From Porticoccaceae bacterium (GTDB lineage Bacteria; Pseudomonadota; Gammaproteobacteria; Pseudomonadales; Porticoccaceae): a stretch of 6,674 nt of DNA. The position numbers and the translations under genes were made by a program. Within the stretch, counting starts at the first letter, position 1. Each line of letters opens with the position of its first letter. The stretch spans positions 1 to 6,674 of the forward strand of contig JALNZZ010000113.1 of NCBI GenBank assembly GCA_023229065.1, read 5' to 3'. Of the stretch, positions 4,387-6,674 are shown one piece after another. The notes under the pieces are model-generated. The model did no database searches. It was not told the origin of the DNA and saw only the letters and a list, made by a program, of their open reading frames with translations.

Positions 4387-5046
4387 CTAACCTCCCTGCT
4401 GCTCCAATATCCTCCGCAACTCCCCAAAACGATCCAGACACCCAAGCAGCCCATAAGGCTCCAGTCGCGACGGGTGATGCGCCCCATAGCTCACTCCCAG
4501 CCGGGGAACACCTGCACTCACGGCCATCGCCATATCAAATTCCGTATCACCCACCATCAGCGCCTCCCCGGCCTCGAAGGACAACTCATCCAATAGCTGA
4601 CGCAGCATCAACGGATCGGGCTTGGATGCCGTTTCATCGGCACAGCGGCTGGCATGGAAAAAGCCTCTCAGCCCGTGCCCCTCGACCACCCGATCGAACC
4701 CCCGCCGGCTCTTGCCTGTAGCCACCGCCAGTACAAAGCCTTCATCCCGCAGAGCTGCCAGGGTATCCAGCACATCGGGATAGAACGGCGCCGGCTCGCG
4801 ATCCAAAGTCGTGTAATGACGGGAGTAACTCTCCCTCAGTGCCCCCAACTCAGCGCTGTCCAGCTCTGGGAACAACGCCGCCAGGGCTTCCCCCAACCCG
4901 AGGCCGATCACCTCTCTGCCCGCCGCATCATCCGGTGCCAGCAATCCTCTGTCACGCGCTGATATCTGCAGACACTCCACAATACGGGCCAGAGAGTCGG
5001 ACAAGGTGCCGTCCCAATCAAAAACCAGCAGACCAGGGCTATCCAT
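4387..5046 (-). CDS. HAD-family phosphatase, Gph-like
   Basis: This is a cytoplasmic HAD-IA subfamily hydrolase resembling phosphoglycolate phosphatase; the true substrate is not shown by the sequence. The 219-residue product carries all four HAD motifs: DWDGTLSD (residues 10-17, nucleophile Asp10 and acid/base Asp12), Thr110 in VATGKS (motif II), Lys142 in SKPD (motif III), and GDTEFD (166-171, Mg-binding Asp167 and Asp171; motif IV). The region between motifs I and II is the helical cap expected of subclass IA. The ATG at 5044-5046 has an AGAGGA ribosome-binding site. The gene follows rluC by 37 bp on the same strand. From memory, a hydrolase follows rluC in Pseudomonas as well, and this is probably its orthologue. 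The stop codon lies 13 bp from hairpin element 2, which replaces any ordinary terminator. Confidence 0.92.
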   Translation of the reverse strand: MDSPGLLVFDWDGTLSDSLARIVECLQISARDRGLLAPDDAAGREVIGLGLGEALAALFPELDSAELGALRESYSRHYTTLDREPAPFYPDVLDTLAALRDEGFVLAVATGKSRRGFDRVVEGHGLRGFFHASRCADETASKPDPLMLRQLLDELSFEAGEALMVGDTEFDMAMAVSAGVPRLGVSYGAHHPSRLEPYGLLGCLDRFGELRRILEQQGG

Positions 5047-5083
5047 TACGTTTTCCTCTATTGACCACGCTTACCCCGACCGT

Positions 5084-6040
5084 TTACGGGAGTGTCGCCA
5101 AAAAATCCGCCAGCTCATCCGGCAAGGGCGATTCCACCGTCACCACGTTGCCATCCAGCTCTCTGAAGCACAGTCGGTGAGCATGCAGGAACATCCGTTT
5201 CAGACCGGCTGCCTTGGCCCGGGCGTTGTCGTCATCACTGCCGTACTTGTCATCTCCTGCCAGCGGATGTCCTGCCAGCTGGCAATGCACCCGGATTTGG
5301 TGGGTACGGCCAGTCTCCAACCCAACCTCCAACAGCGTATGGGCGGCGAACCGGCGCACGACCCGAAAGCGGGTGAGCGCCTGCTTGCCTGCCACATCCG
5401 GTCGCACAATGTGATCGCCAGAAGCCTGGGTAATCTTGCGCAACGGCGCGTCGATGCGGTCGAGCCCTTTGGGCCAGCTGCCCTTCACCAGGCACAGATA
5501 GATCTTTTCCACCTCGCCTTCGCGCAGTTGGCGCTGCAGGTCTCGCAGTGCCGAACGTTTACGGGCCACCAGCAGGCAGCCCGAGGTTCCCCGGTCGAGA
5601 CGGTGAACCAGCTCCAGAAATGGATCCGGGCGGGAGGCCCGCAGCGCCTCTATCAACCCCAAACTGATACCACTGCCGCCGTGCACCGCCAACCCCGCTG
5701 GCTTGTCCACCACCAACAGATCAGCGGTCTCCATCAGAATACTGGCTCCCAGCAAGTTGCGCAGCGCGGCACCGGGCACTGGCACCACAGGCGCCTCTTG
5801 CTGGCGGACGGGCGGCACCCGCACTGTGTCGCCGCTGACCAAGCGGTATTCAGGCTTGATTCGCCCCTTGTTGACCCGCACCTCGCCTTTGCGCAACAGG
5901 CGATAGATCCGCGACTTGGGAACGCCCTTGAGGCGGGCCAGGAGAAAGTTGTCGATGCGCTGGCCGGCTTCATCGTCACTGATGACAAGAAAAGAGACGC
6001 CGCTACTGGCACTATGCGCATTGCCGGGCAAAGCCCCCAT
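5084..6040 (-). CDS. rluC: 23S rRNA pseudouridine synthase RluC
   Basis: RluC makes pseudouridine at positions 955, 2504 and 2580 (E. coli numbering) of 23S rRNA. From the chosen ATG the product has 318 residues; E. coli RluC has 319. An S4-like RNA-binding domain with DEAGQRIDNFL and KGEVRVNKGRIKPEY occupies roughly residues 22-75. The RsuA/RluA-type catalytic domain follows, with VHGGSG and HRLDRGTSG, where Asp149 is the catalytic aspartate. GRTHQIRVH and LFLHA-like segments lie further on. The frame stays open up to a TTG at 6068-6070. The ATG at 6038-6040 is preferred because AGGGGAG lies 8 bases upstream, the family aligns from here, and the likely promoter places the transcription start inside the extension. 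The gene diverges from rne, a conserved gammaproteobacterial pairing. Confidence 0.96.
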   Translation of the reverse strand: MGALPGNAHSASSGVSFLVISDDEAGQRIDNFLLARLKGVPKSRIYRLLRKGEVRVNKGRIKPEYRLVSGDTVRVPPVRQQEAPVVPVPGAALRNLLGASILMETADLLVVDKPAGLAVHGGSGISLGLIEALRASRPDPFLELVHRLDRGTSGCLLVARKRSALRDLQRQLREGEVEKIYLCLVKGSWPKGLDRIDAPLRKITQASGDHIVRPDVAGKQALTRFRVVRRFAAHTLLEVGLETGRTHQIRVHCQLAGHPLAGDDKYGSDDDNARAKAAGLKRMFLHAHRLCFRELDGNVVTVESPLPDELADFLATLP

Positions 6041-6070
6041 ATCCACAACTCCCCTCAAATGACAGGTCAA

Positions 6071-6079
6071 ATTCTACCA
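6071..6079 (-). promoter_or_regulatory. Extended -10 promoter of rluC
   Basis: On the minus strand TGGTAGAAT gives a TGn extended -10 element with a good TAGAAT hexamer (6071-6076). No convincing -35 box stands 16-18 bp upstream, which is acceptable for an extended -10 promoter. Transcription would begin near 6064, leaving a leader of about 24 nt that includes the AGGGGAG ribosome-binding site. Confidence 0.55.
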
Positions 6080-6123
6080 GTAGCAGCGAATTTATCGCCA
6101 TTTCAAAAGGATTTTCTATGTCA

Positions 6124-6152
6124 TTGATGGAAAAGAGAATCTTTGCTATGCT
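6124..6152 (+). promoter_or_regulatory. Probable rne promoter
   Basis: TTGATG (-35, 6124-6129) and TATGCT (-10, 6147-6152) are separated by exactly 17 bp. A TG one base upstream of the -10 box makes it an extended -10 element. The expected start near G6158-G6159 gives a leader of about 430 nt, similar in scale to the long (361-nt) rne leader of E. coli. It is the best promoter candidate in the rluC-rne gap. Confidence 0.6.
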
Positions 6153-6157
6153 TTTTC

Positions 6158-6591
6158 GGTCGTGCAGACCGGACCCACGCAGTGGTCTCTATCGACGTCA
6201 CGACAGGCATCACATGCCACAGATTTTGATTTCCGGGCCGCCGCCAACTGGTGCGGAGCCCTTCAGGCAACGCGCCAGAATTGCAGCGGTTGCCACCAGA
6301 GATACTGATATTTATTTATTAAGGTTTACCAAGTCCGAATGTCGGCCCGACCGGAAGCACGGAGTGCACAATGTCCTCCACACGCAACCCTCGCCCCGCA
6401 TCAGCAATACAGGATGACATCGTAACAGCCTATTAATACTGGATATTTTCGATGCATAACGGTAGAACACAAGATAGCGCCCTACCCGGCCTGATGGCGG
6501 GTCCGGCTCTAATTCTGTCTGCCCTTAAACCTTAGCACCTCAGCTCCGGTGGCATCGGTGCGGTCCTGGCGCAACAACAGGACAACACACG
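6158..6591 (+). promoter_or_regulatory. Structured rne 5' leader, probable autoregulatory region
   Basis: RNase E of E. coli shortens its own mRNA through structures in a long leader, and Pseudomonas has its own conserved rne leader motif (rne-II); this leader may do the same. Stems visible by eye are CGGTC/GACCG (6157-6171, at the very 5' end), GGCAT/ATGCC (6206-6218) and a two-part GGGC-CCGC/GCGG-GCCC stem (6235-6261). Further stems are GCAC/GTGC near 6357-6367 and ACCC-GCC/GGC-GGGT with one bulged G (6484-6502). An AU-rich tract around 6303-6321 is the kind of unpaired stretch that RNase E cuts. I did not match it to a specific RNA family. Confidence 0.6.
6563..6583 (+). promoter_or_regulatory. 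Hairpin that pairs the rne ribosome-binding site
   Basis: GTCCTG (6563-6568) is the exact reverse complement of CAGGAC (6578-6583), with a 9-nt loop between them. The AGGA Shine-Dalgarno (6579-6582), 9 nt before the rne ATG, lies entirely in the 3' arm. Folding would hide the ribosome-binding site. The stem has only 6 bp, so it would be a modulating rather than a locking structure. Confidence 0.5.
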
Positions 6592-6674
6592 ATGAAAAGA
6601 ATGCTCATCAACGCCACGCAGCCGGAAGAGCTGCGTGTAGCCTTGGTCGACGGCCAGCGCCTCTACGATCTCGA
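6592..6674 (+). CDS. rne: Ribonuclease E, N-terminal start (cut by window edge)
   Basis: RNase E is the essential endoribonuclease that initiates mRNA decay, matures rRNA and tRNA precursors, and scaffolds the degradosome at the inner membrane. Only 27 full codons are present. They begin MKRMLINATQPEELRVALVD, which differs from E. coli RNase E at one position in that stretch, and continue with GQRLYDL. The S1 RNA-binding domain and the catalytic DNase I-like domain lie outside the window. The ATG at 6592 is preceded by AGGA. RNase G shares the fold but has a different N-terminus, and the divergent rluC partner supports rne. The long leader suggests autoregulation. Confidence 0.97.
   Translation, partial: MKRMLINATQPEELRVALVDGQRLYDL

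Noticed and set aside
3810..4441. Several small open frames crossing the hairpin elements (for example plus 3865-4074, minus 4205-4441, plus 4278-4721).
   Set aside because: They are created by perfect inverted arms and the GC-rich tip, lack good start signals, resemble no known family, and one overlaps the phosphatase gene antisense.
6041..6070. Ten-residue N-terminal extension of RluC from a TTG at 6068-6070.
   Set aside because: The ATG at 6038-6040 has a strong ribosome-binding site and gives the usual family length, and the likely promoter starts transcription inside the extension.
5006..6127. A 373-codon plus-strand frame antisense to rluC.
   Set aside because: It mirrors the GC-rich codon pattern of rluC, whose product matches a known family over its full length.
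6118..6417. A 99-codon plus-strand frame with an AAAGGA before its ATG.
   Set aside because: Its start overlaps the probable rne promoter and it covers the structured rne leader. The product is arginine-rich and low in recognisable features.

Overview
The window is chromosomal DNA from a gammaproteobacterium with fairly high GC. The gene order (yceD-rpmF-plsX-fabD-fabG on one strand, maf diverging from yceD, and rluC diverging from rne) is the Pseudomonas-like housekeeping arrangement. A fabH gene between plsX and fabD, as in E. coli, is absent. I cannot name the genus; a marine Cellvibrionales- or Pseudomonadales-type bacterium would fit, but that is inference.

Left part (1-3110, minus strand): a fatty-acid, phospholipid and ribosome operon reads right to left: yceD (DUF177), rpmF (L32, only 59 codons), plsX (TTG start), fabD and the 5' part of fabG. 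A near-consensus sigma70 promoter sits so close to the yceD ATG that the message should be leaderless or nearly so. Its -35 box is one arm of a TTGACA-N7-TGTCAA inverted repeat. On the plus strand, maf (YceF type, a nucleotide pyrophosphatase) starts at 3226 without a Shine-Dalgarno sequence.

Middle part (3808-4386): a 579-bp gap between the convergent maf and HAD-phosphatase genes holds the most unusual content. Two hairpin elements of 157 and 163 bp lie in opposite orientation, 172 bp apart. Their arms are long, almost perfect and essentially unrelated in sequence between the two copies. Both nevertheless share one design: a 27 or 29 bp outer stem, a 5-nt one-sided bulge (AATCA/AATAG), a 6 or 7 bp stem, a 4-nt bulge on the same side (GCTT/GCTC), a 20 bp inner stem ending in CCGG, and a 42-nt tip whose last 37 nt differ at one position. 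Both are followed by GGATTCG. Stem pairing is kept while sequence is free, and bulges and tip are fixed, so the folded single strand (DNA or RNA) is probably what is recognised. I cannot assign it to a named family.

Right part (4387-6674): a Gph-like HAD phosphatase and rluC (23S rRNA pseudouridine synthase) form a minus-strand pair. They diverge from rne (RNase E), of which only the first 27 complete codons are present. The roughly 430-nt rne leader is rich in hairpins, including one that pairs the rne Shine-Dalgarno sequence, as expected for an autoregulated RNase E gene.
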